46,398 nt of DNA from Mucilaginibacter limnophilus (GCF_004005815.1 NZ_SACK01000014.1:1-46398); one strand, 5' to 3'. Numbered from the stretch's first letter, positions 1 to 7,152 are shown. Numbers and translations are program-made. The notes: generated from the sequence alone by a model not told the origin.

Positions 1-243
1 AAACAACAAAACCTATCATTCAAAAATAGCAGCTTAATCTTGCTTTTATCATAGAAATCTTTTCCGGCAAAAGAAAAAGTAACATCCACTAACGCACAAT
101 ATGGCGCAAAGCCATTGCTAACGGAGCACTGTAGCCCCACCCGACAACTTACTGTAATTGCAATTTCTATACAAATTCTCTCCATTTGGAGAGGGTAGCA
201 AGGGAGTGATAAATCACAAACATTATGGGTGAGGCAGCTCATG

Positions 244-276
244 CACCGTGCTTCAGTTGCAAACTGAAGCACGGTG
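244..276. repeat. Perfect 15-bp inverted repeat
   Basis: Left arm CACCGTGCTTCAGTT (244-258) and right arm AACTGAAGCACGGTG (262-276) are exact reverse complements around a 3-base loop. The last 4 bases of the right arm (GGTG) are also the first bases of the adjoining 9-bp tandem array. There is no T-run after it, so it is not a standard terminator. Confidence 0.9.
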
Positions 277-326
277 TTGACGGTGTTGACGGTGTTGACG
301 GTGTTGACGGTGTTGACGGTGTTGAC
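273..326. repeat. Six tandem copies of a 9-bp unit
   Basis: The unit GGTGTTGAC occurs six times without interruption. Its reverse complement GTCAACACC follows at 346-354, directly abutting another GTTGAC (340-345), so the array could fold back on the inverted copy. The first unit overlaps the right arm of the hairpin at 244-276. Confidence 0.95.
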
Positions 327-415
327 AAGTGTTTACTCTGTTGACGTCAACACCTACACTCCTTCTCAAATCTTACATCCAAATCTCATATCTAAATCCT
401 ACTTTTAACAAAATT

Positions 416-1726
416 ATGAACCAACCACACCAACCACACACCACTGCCGAAAGGCTTAAGTCCATCATCGGCGGCTCGCTGGGTAACCTGGTTGAGTGGT
501 ACGACTGGTATGTTTACTCGGCGTTCTCACTATACTTTGCAGGTTCATTTTTTCCTGCTGATAACCAAACCGCACAACTGCTAAACACGGCAGGGATCTT
601 TGCGCTGGGCTTCCTGATGCGCCCAATAGGTGGCTGGCTAATGGGCACCTTTGCCGATAAGCGTGGCCGCAAAACAGCGCTTACCTTTTCGGTATTGCTC
701 ATGAGTTTAGGGTCGCTTATTATCGCTGTTATACCATCGTACAACACAATCGGAGTGTTTGCACCCATATTACTGGTAACCGCCCGGGTACTGCAAGGCC
801 TTAGCGTAGGTGGTGAATACGGCACCAGTGCTACATACCTAAGCGAAATGGCTACCCGTAAAAGCAGAGGGTTTTACTCCAGTTTTCAGTATGTCACGCT
901 GATAATGGGGCAACTACTGGCGCTTGGGGTATTGGTGTTGCTGCAAAGGGTTTTTCTTACTGAAGAACAACTGCATAGCTGGGGCTGGCGTATCCCATTT
1001 GGCATTGGCGCAATTTTGGCCGTTATAACCATGTATCTTCGCCGCAGCCTGCAGGAGCCTGAAGCTTACACCGCTCAGGCCAAAAAGGATAATCCTTTGA
1101 AGGGCACGCTTCGCGCCTTGGCGCAACATCCGCGCGCAGTGCTGACGGTTGTCGGACTTACCCTGGGAGGCACCGTCGCCTTTTACACATTCACTACTTA
1201 TATGCAGAAATTCCTGGTAAATACCAGCGGGTTTACCAAGAGCGAAGCAACGCTGATATCAACCTTTTCGCTGGTTGTCTTTATGCTGATACAACCGCTG
1301 TACGGCGCACTTAGCGACAGAATAGGCCGTAAACCCTTGCTGATAGCTTTCGGTGTGCTGGGTACTATTATTACCATACCAGTGCTGTCAGTATTAAGCT
1401 CAACTACCAACACCTGGCTGGCCTTCGCGCTTATCATGCTGGCACTGCTGGTAGTTAGTGGGTACACATCCATAAACGCGGTGGTAAAGGCCGAATTATT
1501 TCCGGCTAATGTGCGGGCACTGGGTGTAGGCTTTCCCTATGCCATTGCGGTATCTATATTTGGTGGTACCGCCGAATACTTTGCACTGTGGTTCAAAGAA
1601 GCTGGTCATGCCGAATGGTTTTACTACTATGTAACTGCTTGTGTACTGATATCATTAATAGTGTACAGCACCATGAGCGATACGCATAAAACTTCGAAAA
1701 TCGAAGATGGGCTGATGGGTGAGTAG
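416..1726 (+). CDS. MFS transporter, metabolite:H+ symporter (MHS) type
   Basis: This is an inner-membrane secondary transporter of the MHS branch of the major facilitator superfamily, the branch containing KgtP, ShiA and ProP. The branch signature GNLVEWYDWYVYSAFSLYFA is near the N-terminus. The conserved loop 2-3 motif (FADKRGRK), the ARVLQGLSVGGEYG motif and a second GALSDRIGRKPLL loop after helix 8 follow, and the length (436 residues, about 12 hydrophobic segments) is normal. I placed the start at the ATG at 416, because codons upstream in the same frame translate low-complexity, repeat-derived sequence. The family imports small organic acids or compatible solutes with protons. The substrate cannot be read here; closeness to an M20 deacylase and argH might suggest an amino-acid-related acid, but that is weak. 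Confidence 0.9.
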   Translation: MNQPHQPHTTAERLKSIIGGSLGNLVEWYDWYVYSAFSLYFAGSFFPADNQTAQLLNTAGIFALGFLMRPIGGWLMGTFADKRGRKTALTFSVLLMSLGSLIIAVIPSYNTIGVFAPILLVTARVLQGLSVGGEYGTSATYLSEMATRKSRGFYSSFQYVTLIMGQLLALGVLVLLQRVFLTEEQLHSWGWRIPFGIGAILAVITMYLRRSLQEPEAYTAQAKKDNPLKGTLRALAQHPRAVLTVVGLTLGGTVAFYTFTTYMQKFLVNTSGFTKSEATLISTFSLVVFMLIQPLYGALSDRIGRKPLLIAFGVLGTIITIPVLSVLSSTTNTWLAFALIMLALLVVSGYTSINAVVKAELFPANVRALGVGFPYAIAVSIFGGTAEYFALWFKEAGHAEWFYYYVTACVLISLIVYSTMSDTHKTSKIEDGLMGE

Positions 1727-1800
1727 ACCATGGTCCATAGATGATAGACCATAGTTCTTAAATAATGTTGCTATGGACTATGGTCCATGGACTATCGACT
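1727..1800. repeat. Imperfect palindromic repeat
   Basis: The spacer consists largely of CCATGG, CTATGG and CCATAG words on both strands: a left arm at about 1727-1757 (ACCATGGTCCATAG, then GATAGACCATAG) and a right arm at about 1770-1797 (CTATGGACTATGGTCCATGG). The arms can pair around an AT-rich centre. It resembles the dispersed TGGTCCATGG-type intergenic repeats of Sphingobacteriaceae, though the family assignment is from memory. Confidence 0.6.
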
Positions 1801-1808
1801 AAAAGAAC

Positions 1809-1817
1809 TACCTTTGC
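1809..1817 (+). promoter_or_regulatory. Bacteroidota -7 promoter box
   Basis: TACCTTTGC matches the TAnnTTTGC consensus and lies 13 bases before the ATG at 1831. Its position supports that start over the in-frame codon at 1765, which lies upstream of the promoter. Confidence 0.7.
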
Positions 1818-1830
1818 TGCCATATATTTT

Positions 1831-2895
1831 ATGGCCGACATTCAACATTTATATCAGCAGGCATTACAGTTGTTGCAGCAGCTTATAGCAACGCCATCGT
1901 TCAGTAAAGAGGAAGATCGCACCGCCGAACTAATTGCGCAATTCCTGAAACAGCATGGTATTGAGCCCGAACGTAAACTGAATAATCTTTGGGCGCGTAA
2001 TAAACATTTTGACCCTGCAAAGCCAACTATACTGCTAAATTCACACCATGATACGGTTAAACCCAACTCCGGCTACAGCCGCGACCCGTTCGACGCTAAA
2101 ATTGAGGACGGTAAACTTTTCGGACTTGGAAGCAACGATGCGGGCGGATGCCTTGTATCGCTTATAGCGGTGTTTCTGTATTTTTATGATAAGAAAAATT
2201 TAAAATATAATTTCTGCCTGGCTACAACTGCCGAAGAAGAGATTTCAGGCGTAAACGGGCTCGAACTGATCATTCCCGAACTTGGCAAGCTTGATTTCGG
2301 TATAGTTGGCGAACCTACCCAAATGCACCTGGCCATTGCCGAAAAAGGCCTGATGGTGCTGGATTGCACCGCTTACGGCAAAGCCGGTCATGCCGCGCGT
2401 GAAGAGGGTGAGAATGCTATTTACAAAGCATTAACGGATATTGAGTGGTTCCGTAATTTCAAATTTCCTAAGGAGTCAGAAGTTTTTGGTCCTGTAAAAA
2501 TGTCGGTAACCATTATAAATGCCGGTTCGCAGCACAACGTTGTTCCAGCCAGTTGTACATTTACAGTTGATGTTAGGGTAACCGACGCTTACCGTAATGA
2601 AGAAGTGTTAGAGATCATCCGTCAGCATGTAAGCTGTGAAGTAAAGCCACGCTCTATCCGCTTGAAACCATCGTCAATAGACAAACAACATCCAATAGTA
2701 CAAGCAGGTATCGCTTTAAGCAGAAATACTTATGGCTCTCCCACTACGTCCGATCAATCATTGCTTGATATACCATCGCTAAAGGTAGGTCCCGGTGATT
2801 CGGCACGTTCACATACTGCCGATGAGTTTATTTATGTGGATGAGATAAGGGAAGGTATAGAATTATATATACAGATGCTGGAAAAAATTTGCTGA
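1831..2895 (+). CDS. M20 family metallo-hydrolase, acetylornithine deacetylase-like
   Basis: A zinc-dependent M20 aminoacylase of 354 residues. All five metal ligands and the catalytic glutamate are visible: SHHD (His72/Asp74 region), NDAGG (Asp103), the EEE cluster at about 135-137, GEPT (Glu161) and a late His in SARSHTADE (about 328). The lid/dimerisation domain lies between roughly 170 and 280. ArgE-type enzymes remove the acyl group from N-acylornithine in arginine synthesis; some Bacteroidota use N-succinyl rather than N-acetyl intermediates, and DapE-like or peptidase activity is also possible. argH sits 950 bases downstream on the same strand, which supports the arginine reading. The start follows a TACCTTTGC box. 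The gene ends one base before the GNAT gene. Confidence 0.82.
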   Translation: MADIQHLYQQALQLLQQLIATPSFSKEEDRTAELIAQFLKQHGIEPERKLNNLWARNKHFDPAKPTILLNSHHDTVKPNSGYSRDPFDAKIEDGKLFGLGSNDAGGCLVSLIAVFLYFYDKKNLKYNFCLATTAEEEISGVNGLELIIPELGKLDFGIVGEPTQMHLAIAEKGLMVLDCTAYGKAGHAAREEGENAIYKALTDIEWFRNFKFPKESEVFGPVKMSVTIINAGSQHNVVPASCTFTVDVRVTDAYRNEEVLEIIRQHVSCEVKPRSIRLKPSSIDKQHPIVQAGIALSRNTYGSPTTSDQSLLDIPSLKVGPGDSARSHTADEFIYVDEIREGIELYIQMLEKIC

Positions 2896-2896
2896 T

Positions 2897-3475
2897 ATGA
2901 TCCCCAATCTCTCGCCAACGCTGTCGAACTCAAAAGTGATCTTACGCCCCTTACAGGCGGAAGATGAAGAGCTTTTACAGCCTTTGGCTAATGATGAGGC
3001 GGCATGGAAATACAGCACAGCCAATCTTTCCCTTCCCGGCGAATTCAACAAATACATTACTAATGCCATCACCGAGCGTGAGGCCGGTACCTGTGCGCCT
3101 TTTGTAATAATTGACGCAGTCAGCGGAAAGATAGCCGGTACCACCCGCATTGCCGAAATTTCATGGAAGTATGAAAGCGGCCACATGGGCTGGACATTTA
3201 TCAGCGAGGAATTTCGCGGCACCGGGTTAAACAAAGCTGTTAAATTTGAAATGCTCCGCTATGCATTTGAAACACTGAACCTTAACCGCGTACATATACA
3301 GGCCGATGAGCGGAATGTCCGTTCATGCCGTGCTATCATAGGAATCGGTGCAAAACCCGAGGGTGTTATACGTGAGCATATGAAACTGTGGGACGGCTTT
3401 ATGCGTAGTTCGGCGATATTCAGTGTTCTAAAAAGCGAATGGCCGGATTCGCCGTTACATAAACTGCAGTTTTAG
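2897..3475 (+). CDS. GNAT family N-acetyltransferase (RimJ/RimL type)
   Basis: A 192-residue acetyltransferase of the RimJ/RimL branch. The N-terminus (LRPLQAEDEELLQPL) matches the family opening. The core holds GHMGWTFISEEFRGTGLNKAVK, containing the acetyl-CoA pyrophosphate-binding R/GxxG-like turn, and NLNRVHIQADERNVRSCRAI is the usual late strand-helix in which an Asn/Ser pair contacts CoA. Members modify N-terminal amines of ribosomal proteins, antibiotics or small amines; the substrate here is unknown. The gene starts one base after the M20 stop, so the two are almost certainly co-transcribed and probably translationally coupled. Confidence 0.85.
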   Translation: MIPNLSPTLSNSKVILRPLQAEDEELLQPLANDEAAWKYSTANLSLPGEFNKYITNAITEREAGTCAPFVIIDAVSGKIAGTTRIAEISWKYESGHMGWTFISEEFRGTGLNKAVKFEMLRYAFETLNLNRVHIQADERNVRSCRAIIGIGAKPEGVIREHMKLWDGFMRSSAIFSVLKSEWPDSPLHKLQF

Positions 3476-3486
3476 ATTAATGCAAT

Positions 3487-3563
3487 GTCATGCTGAACTT
3501 GTTTCAGCATCTCTCATGCAAGATATATCAGCCTATGAGATCCCGAAATAAGTTTGGGATGAC
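3487..3563. repeat. Composite palindromic intergenic repeat
   Basis: The element starts GTCAT and ends ATGAC. It contains two internal hairpins: GCTGAA/TTCAGC (3492-3508) and TCCCGAA/TTTGGGA with one G-T pair (3541-3559). The design of two small hairpins inside complementary ends resembles dispersed repeats of Sphingobacteriaceae and shares its GTCAT...ATGAC ends with the elements at 29769-29866 and, approximately, 36930-37020. Confidence 0.75.
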
Positions 3564-3632
3564 GCGATTATTATATCTTGGTATGACGGTTAATCCGCGT
3601 AATCATCTAATCCCACAAATCAGTGGTTCAAA

Positions 3633-3725
3633 CATTCGCGTTTAAGGATGGTAACGGATACCAGCCTGCGCATAAGGCCTGAAGGCGTATAAGTGTACAG
3701 CCTGACCCGAAGGGGAACGCACGTG
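3633..3725 (+). ncRNA. Possible structured RNA element upstream of argH
   Basis: GC-rich, RNA-like words occur in an otherwise AT-rich gap: GGATACCAGCC, GGCCTGAAGGCG (a short CC/GG stem), GTATAAGTG, and a GACCCGAAGGGGAACGC segment with a CCC-GAA-GGG triloop. The strand is assumed from argH. I do not recognise a named riboswitch; it could equally be a fragment of a dispersed repeat. Confidence 0.3.
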
Positions 3726-3843
3726 ATAAGCTCTGAATACTAAATCCTAAAGCCACCTCTAAGATTATAAACTTAGCTTAGTTAAGCTAATACAACTGAA
3801 CAACCACTCCAACTAATACAACTAATTTTTTCATATTTGCAGC

Positions 3844-5178
3844 ATGAGCAAGCTTTGGCAAAAAACAACAAGCGTTAACGAACTGGTTGAAAATTTTACT
3901 GTTGGTCGGGACCGCGAGTTCGACAGCCAGATGGCCGCGTTTGATGTGCTTGGCTCGCTGGCGCATACAAAAATGCTGCAAAGTATCGGGCTGATGAGCG
4001 CTGAAGACCTTGGGCTTGTTCAGCAGGAATTGAAAAACATTTATAAAGAGATACAGGAAGGCAGTTTTACTATTGAGGAAAACGTTGAAGATGTACATTC
4101 GCAGGTAGAACTGCTTCTTACACGCCGCATTGGCGAGGCAGGTAAAAAAATACACAGCGGCCGTTCACGTAACGACCAGGTGCTGGTTGACCTGAAGCTC
4201 TTTTTTCGACATGAATTACAACAGGTAGTTGCCGAAACAAAGAGTTTATTCCGCCAGCTTATTGAGCTGAGCGAAAAACATAAAGATGTTTTACTGCCGG
4301 GATATACGCATTTGCAGGTGGCTATGCCATCGTCGTTCGGGTTATGGTTTGGTGCTTACGCCGAAAGTTTGGTCGATGATATGGAACTGCTGCTGGCCGC
4401 TTATAACATTACCAATAAAAACCCGCTTGGGTCGGCGGCCGGGTATGGCTCGTCGTTTCCGCTTAACCGCACGTTTACCACGCAATTACTGGGTTTTAAC
4501 AGTTTGAACTATAACGTGGTGTACGCGCAAATGGGTAGGGGTAAAACTGAGCGTATTATTGCGCAGGCGCTATCGTCGGTAGCGGCTACGCTGGCAAAAA
4601 TGGCCATGGACCAATGCCTGTACCTAAGCCAAAATTTCGCGTTTGTAAGCTACCCTGAAAACCTGACCACCGGCAGCAGTATTATGCCGCATAAAAAGAA
4701 CCCCGACGTTTGGGAAATTATGCGAGGCAAATGTAACCGCCTGCAGGCCCTGCCAAATGATGTGGCCATGATGACCACCAACCTGCCATCGGGTTATCAT
4801 CGTGAGCTGCAATTGCTGAAGGAGTTGTTGTTCCCGGCGTTTACAGATTTGAAGAACTGCCTGCACATGGCGGCCTTTATGCTGAAACACATTGAAGTAA
4901 AATCCGATATACTGAACGATCCGAAATATGCTTACCTATTCAGTGTTGAAGAGGTAAATAAAATGGTGCTTAACGGCACACCTTTCCGCGATGCTTACAA
5001 GGCCGTTGGATTAGCCATTGAAGAAGGAAATTTTAATCCTGAAAAAAATGTTAACCATACTCATGAGGGCAGCATAGGCAATCTGATGAACAGTAATATT
5101 ACTTCTGCGTTTGATGAATTGCTAAGCAAGTTTCAGTTTGAAAAAATGGAAGCGGCTATAAGTAAATTAATCAATTAA
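3844..5178 (+). CDS. argH: Argininosuccinate lyase
   Basis: ArgH splits argininosuccinate into arginine and fumarate, the last step of arginine synthesis, as a cytoplasmic homotetramer. The 444-residue protein shows the superfamily's conserved blocks: HSGRSRNDQV (104-113), GYTHLQ with the His156 that acts as general acid in homologues, and the fumarase/ArgH signature GSSIMPHKKNP (277-287), whose serine loop supplies the catalytic base. Length is normal to slightly short for the family; Bacteroidota ArgH often lack some C-terminal residues. The start ATG lies three bases after a weak CATATTTGC box. The SMR gene begins one base after its stop, so argH heads a short operon. Confidence 0.97.
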   Translation: MSKLWQKTTSVNELVENFTVGRDREFDSQMAAFDVLGSLAHTKMLQSIGLMSAEDLGLVQQELKNIYKEIQEGSFTIEENVEDVHSQVELLLTRRIGEAGKKIHSGRSRNDQVLVDLKLFFRHELQQVVAETKSLFRQLIELSEKHKDVLLPGYTHLQVAMPSSFGLWFGAYAESLVDDMELLLAAYNITNKNPLGSAAGYGSSFPLNRTFTTQLLGFNSLNYNVVYAQMGRGKTERIIAQALSSVAATLAKMAMDQCLYLSQNFAFVSYPENLTTGSSIMPHKKNPDVWEIMRGKCNRLQALPNDVAMMTTNLPSGYHRELQLLKELLFPAFTDLKNCLHMAAFMLKHIEVKSDILNDPKYAYLFSVEEVNKMVLNGTPFRDAYKAVGLAIEEGNFNPEKNVNHTHEGSIGNLMNSNITSAFDELLSKFQFEKMEAAISKLIN

Positions 5179-5179
5179 T

Positions 5180-5509
5180 ATGAACTGGTTTATACTTGTT
5201 ATTGCAGGGCTTTGTGAAATCGGTTTCACTACTTGTTTGGGTAAAGCAAAAGAGGCAGTTGGTCAGGTATATTGGTTTTGGATGGGCGGTTTCCTGCTAT
5301 TTTTAACACTGAGCATGGTGCTGCTGTATAAGGCAACGCAAACCTTGCCGTTAGGTACTGCTTATGCGGTATGGACTGGCATTGGTGCGGTTGGTACAGT
5401 ATTAATTGGCATCGTATTTTTTAAAGAACCGGCCACCTTTTGGCGTTTGTTTTTCATCACCACACTTATCAGTTCAATCGTCGGATTGAAATTTGTATCT
5501 TCACATTAA
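5180..5509 (+). CDS. SMR family transporter, Gdx/SugE-like
   Basis: A small multidrug resistance family protein of 109 residues with four hydrophobic helices, working as a dual-topology dimer in the inner membrane. The membrane-embedded glutamate is in AGLCEIG (Glu13). The helix 3 motif LPLGTAYAVWTGIGAVGTV is the form typical of the SugE/Gdx branch, whose studied members export guanidinium in exchange for protons, rather than of EmrE. It lies one base after argH and two bases before the YwbE-type gene. Co-expression with a guanidino-compound enzyme fits a guanidinium role but does not prove it. Quaternary ammonium export is the main alternative. Confidence 0.88.
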   Translation: MNWFILVIAGLCEIGFTTCLGKAKEAVGQVYWFWMGGFLLFLTLSMVLLYKATQTLPLGTAYAVWTGIGAVGTVLIGIVFFKEPATFWRLFFITTLISSIVGLKFVSSH

Positions 5510-5511
5510 AT

Positions 5512-5754
5512 ATGGCTAACATTCCAACATTCAGGATTACGGGCGAGGGAAGCGGTAATAAAGGACAAAGAAGGGAAGACATCTATCCGGGGCTTGAAGT
5601 TGATATCATACTGAAAAAAGACCAGCGCAGCGGCAAACGTACTCGCGGGATTGTGAAAGACCTGCTAACCAGCGCCTCGTTTCATTCACGAGGTATAAAA
5701 GTCAGGCTGGAAGACGGACAGGTAGGCAGGGTAGCTGAGATTATTGGCGATTGA
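5512..5754 (+). CDS. YwbE family protein (DUF2196)
   Basis: An 80-residue protein matching the YwbE family across its length: GQRREDIYPGLEVDIILKKD, then QRSGKRTRGIVKDLLT, then HSRGIKVRLEDGQVGRVAEI. The family is predicted to form a small beta-barrel and has no established function. The start at 5512 is two bases after the SMR stop; an in-frame earlier codon at 5440 lies inside the SMR gene and would add shadow sequence. It belongs to the argH run by spacing. The basic, strand-rich make-up might suit nucleic-acid binding, which is inference only. Confidence 0.88.
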   Translation: MANIPTFRITGEGSGNKGQRREDIYPGLEVDIILKKDQRSGKRTRGIVKDLLTSASFHSRGIKVRLEDGQVGRVAEIIGD

Positions 5755-5758
5755 TTAA

Positions 5759-6172
5759 ATGGAAAGGCAAGACACTGAACTCTTGATAAAGCATTCCAAG
5801 CAAATGGCCGAGCATCTGCTTATCGAACAGGAAGGTGAGTTTCATCCCATAGCAGGCTGCATCAATATAGATGGTATCTTTAATTATCAGGCAATTTTTG
5901 ACGGCGATGAATTTCCACTAAGCAAAAAGACTATCAGTGATTTTAAGGCACTTTTTGAAAAACGCCTTGCAGAGAAAAGTATACGAGCCTATGCTATAGC
6001 TTATGATGTGAGGGTTACTTCCCCAACCAATCATGATAAAACCGATGCTATTGCCATTTTTGTAAAGCATGCCGGTAAACAGCCAGTCAATTATTTTTAT
6101 CCTTACTCGTTAACAAATAATGAGATTGAGTTTAACGAACCGTGGGGTGAGTATGTGAACAGTGCTAAATAA
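5759..6172 (+). CDS. Conserved-looking protein of unknown function
   Basis: A 137-residue soluble protein I do not recognise. It has no signal peptide or membrane segment. An amphipathic N-terminal helix (residues 1-24) is followed by a mixed alpha/beta core; YAIAYDVRVTSP, AIAIFVKHAG and PVNYFYPYSL look like neighbouring beta strands. It starts four bases after the YwbE-type stop and closes the argH run. Its composition matches its neighbours, with no sign of transfer. A stretch of palindromes and T-runs begins shortly after its stop. Confidence 0.75.
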   Translation: MERQDTELLIKHSKQMAEHLLIEQEGEFHPIAGCINIDGIFNYQAIFDGDEFPLSKKTISDFKALFEKRLAEKSIRAYAIAYDVRVTSPTNHDKTDAIAIFVKHAGKQPVNYFYPYSLTNNEIEFNEPWGEYVNSAK

Positions 6173-6206
6173 TGTGGGATACGGATTAAAAAGAGCGTAA
6201 AGGCCC

Positions 6207-6300
6207 GACAGAAAACCGTGGCCGGGAGTTTTGCCCGTGGGATGGGTAGTTTTTTTCTGTCTTGATTTTTTTGTTACTTTTTGTATCAAGACAAAAAGTA
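6207..6300. repeat. Nested inverted repeats after the argH run
   Basis: GACAGAAAA (6207-6215) is the reverse complement of TTTTCTGTC (6253-6261) and encloses a GC-rich loop. A second stem, TACTTTTTGT (6275-6284) with ACAAAAAGTA (6291-6300), follows. CTTGAT (6261-6266) can also pair with ATCAAG (6285-6290), so alternative folds exist. Its position after the last gene of the run suggests a terminator for the plus strand, or a dispersed repeat that serves as one. Confidence 0.65.
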
Positions 6301-6418
6301 AAGGGCCTCTGCGGCCAAGAGCAGACTGCTGATTAAACTCGCTCTAACTTTAATATTCTGTTCTAAAACTTACAGTAACTGAATTCTTAACTCTTGATTC
6401 TATTCCGCATATTTGATT

Positions 6419-7102
6419 ATGCCATCTTCATCAATTAAGCCACCTAAAAACTTTTTCTTCCGTCTCGATGCACATTACCGCTTGTACATTGCATTAGTAA
6501 TTGCTGCAGTGGCGTATTTTGTATTTAAGGCTGAATCGCTTCCGGCGGCGTTTCTTGCTGTCTGGATCGCCTTTGCCTTAACGGTTATTGTACTCGACTG
6601 GGTGATTATTTTTGGTGCGCATCCGCGTGAAATACGAAAGATAGCCAGTTTGGAAGATTCGAGCCGTACTGCCATTTTTATTATCGTGCTGGCGGCGTCG
6701 GTAATTAGCCTGGCGGCTATTTATCTGCTATTGAAGTCGGCAAAAGGGCATGGCGAAAAGGAGATATCTTCAATGGTGTTCCTCTCTATGGGCGCGGTAA
6801 TCACCTCATGGATACTGGTACATACCATATTTGCATTGCGCTACGCTCACCTGTTTTATGATACCGACGAACACTCGACCACTAAAAGCGGGTTAGAATT
6901 TCCAAAAGAAGCCTCTCCCGATTACCTTGACTTTGTGTATTTTTCATTTGTTGTAGGTATGACTTTCCAGGTGTCTGACGTGGAAATATCATCACGCCGC
7001 ATACGTAGGTTAACTTTAGTGCATGGACTGGTTTCGTTCGCATTCAATACAGCTATTGTTGCCCTGAGCATTAATATCATATCCGGATTAATATCGTCAT
7101 AA
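6419..7102 (+). CDS. DUF1345 domain-containing membrane protein
   Basis: A 227-residue integral membrane protein with about five hydrophobic segments. The DUF1345 hallmarks are present: an early basic RLDAHYRLYIAL stretch, HPREIRKIASLEDSSR after the second helix, and the conserved DYLDFVYFSFVVGMTFQVSDVEISSRRIRRLTL region, written here in parts, which in the family resembles a pore-loop-like segment before the last helix. The function is unknown. The ATG at 6419 is preferred to a TTG six bases earlier, which lies within a weak CATATTTG box. Transcription converges on the SYLF gene. Confidence 0.9.
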   Translation: MPSSSIKPPKNFFFRLDAHYRLYIALVIAAVAYFVFKAESLPAAFLAVWIAFALTVIVLDWVIIFGAHPREIRKIASLEDSSRTAIFIIVLAASVISLAAIYLLLKSAKGHGEKEISSMVFLSMGAVITSWILVHTIFALRYAHLFYDTDEHSTTKSGLEFPKEASPDYLDFVYFSFVVGMTFQVSDVEISSRRIRRLTLVHGLVSFAFNTAIVALSINIISGLISS

Positions 7103-7106
7103 AAAA

Positions 7107-7130
7107 GCCCGGAACATTACTGCCCCGGGC
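7107..7130 (-). terminator. Terminator of the SYLF gene
   Basis: GCCCGG (7107-7112) pairs with CCGGGC (7125-7130). On the minus strand the stem is followed by TTTTTT (complement of 7101-7106), as expected for a rho-independent terminator of the gene ending at 7153. It lies between convergent genes. Confidence 0.7.
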
Positions 7131-7152
7131 CACCTTAAATTACTATGATTTT

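Larger units (their letters stand above)
1..415. other. Non-coding left edge with repeats
   Basis: No credible gene is visible before the MFS transporter. The first 170 bases show nothing I can name. From about 177 the stretch holds a small palindrome (CTCTCC/GGAGAG, 179-195), a long perfect hairpin (244-276), a six-copy 9-bp tandem array (273-326) with an inverted copy at 346-354, and an AT-rich tract (361-410) resembling another dispersed repeat seen at 35727-35758. The transporter promoter must lie here, but no clear TAnnTTTG box is visible close to the start codon. Confidence 0.7.
3476..3843. other. 368-base gap: repeat and RNA-like element before argH
   Basis: No gene is visible. The left part is a composite palindromic repeat (3487-3563). 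About 3590-3635 carries repeated TAATC words. About 3633-3725 reads like a structured RNA (GGATACCAGCC, GGCCTGAAGGCG, GACCCGAAGGGGAACGC). The last 100 bases are AT-rich and carry repeated CAACTAATACAACTAA words plus a weak promoter-like CATATTTGC at 3832-3840, just before the argH ATG. Confidence 0.6.

Noticed and set aside
273..354. CRISPR-like array
   Set aside because: The repeats are 9 bp with no spacers between them, and no cas gene is near.
329..415. Longer N-terminus for the MFS transporter
   Set aside because: The extra residues are translated from the repeat array's edge and AT-rich tract; MHS proteins start close to the GNLVEWYDWY motif, as from the ATG at 416.
1765..1830. Longer N-terminus for the M20 enzyme
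   Set aside because: It would begin upstream of the TACCTTTGC promoter box and inside the CCATGG palindrome.
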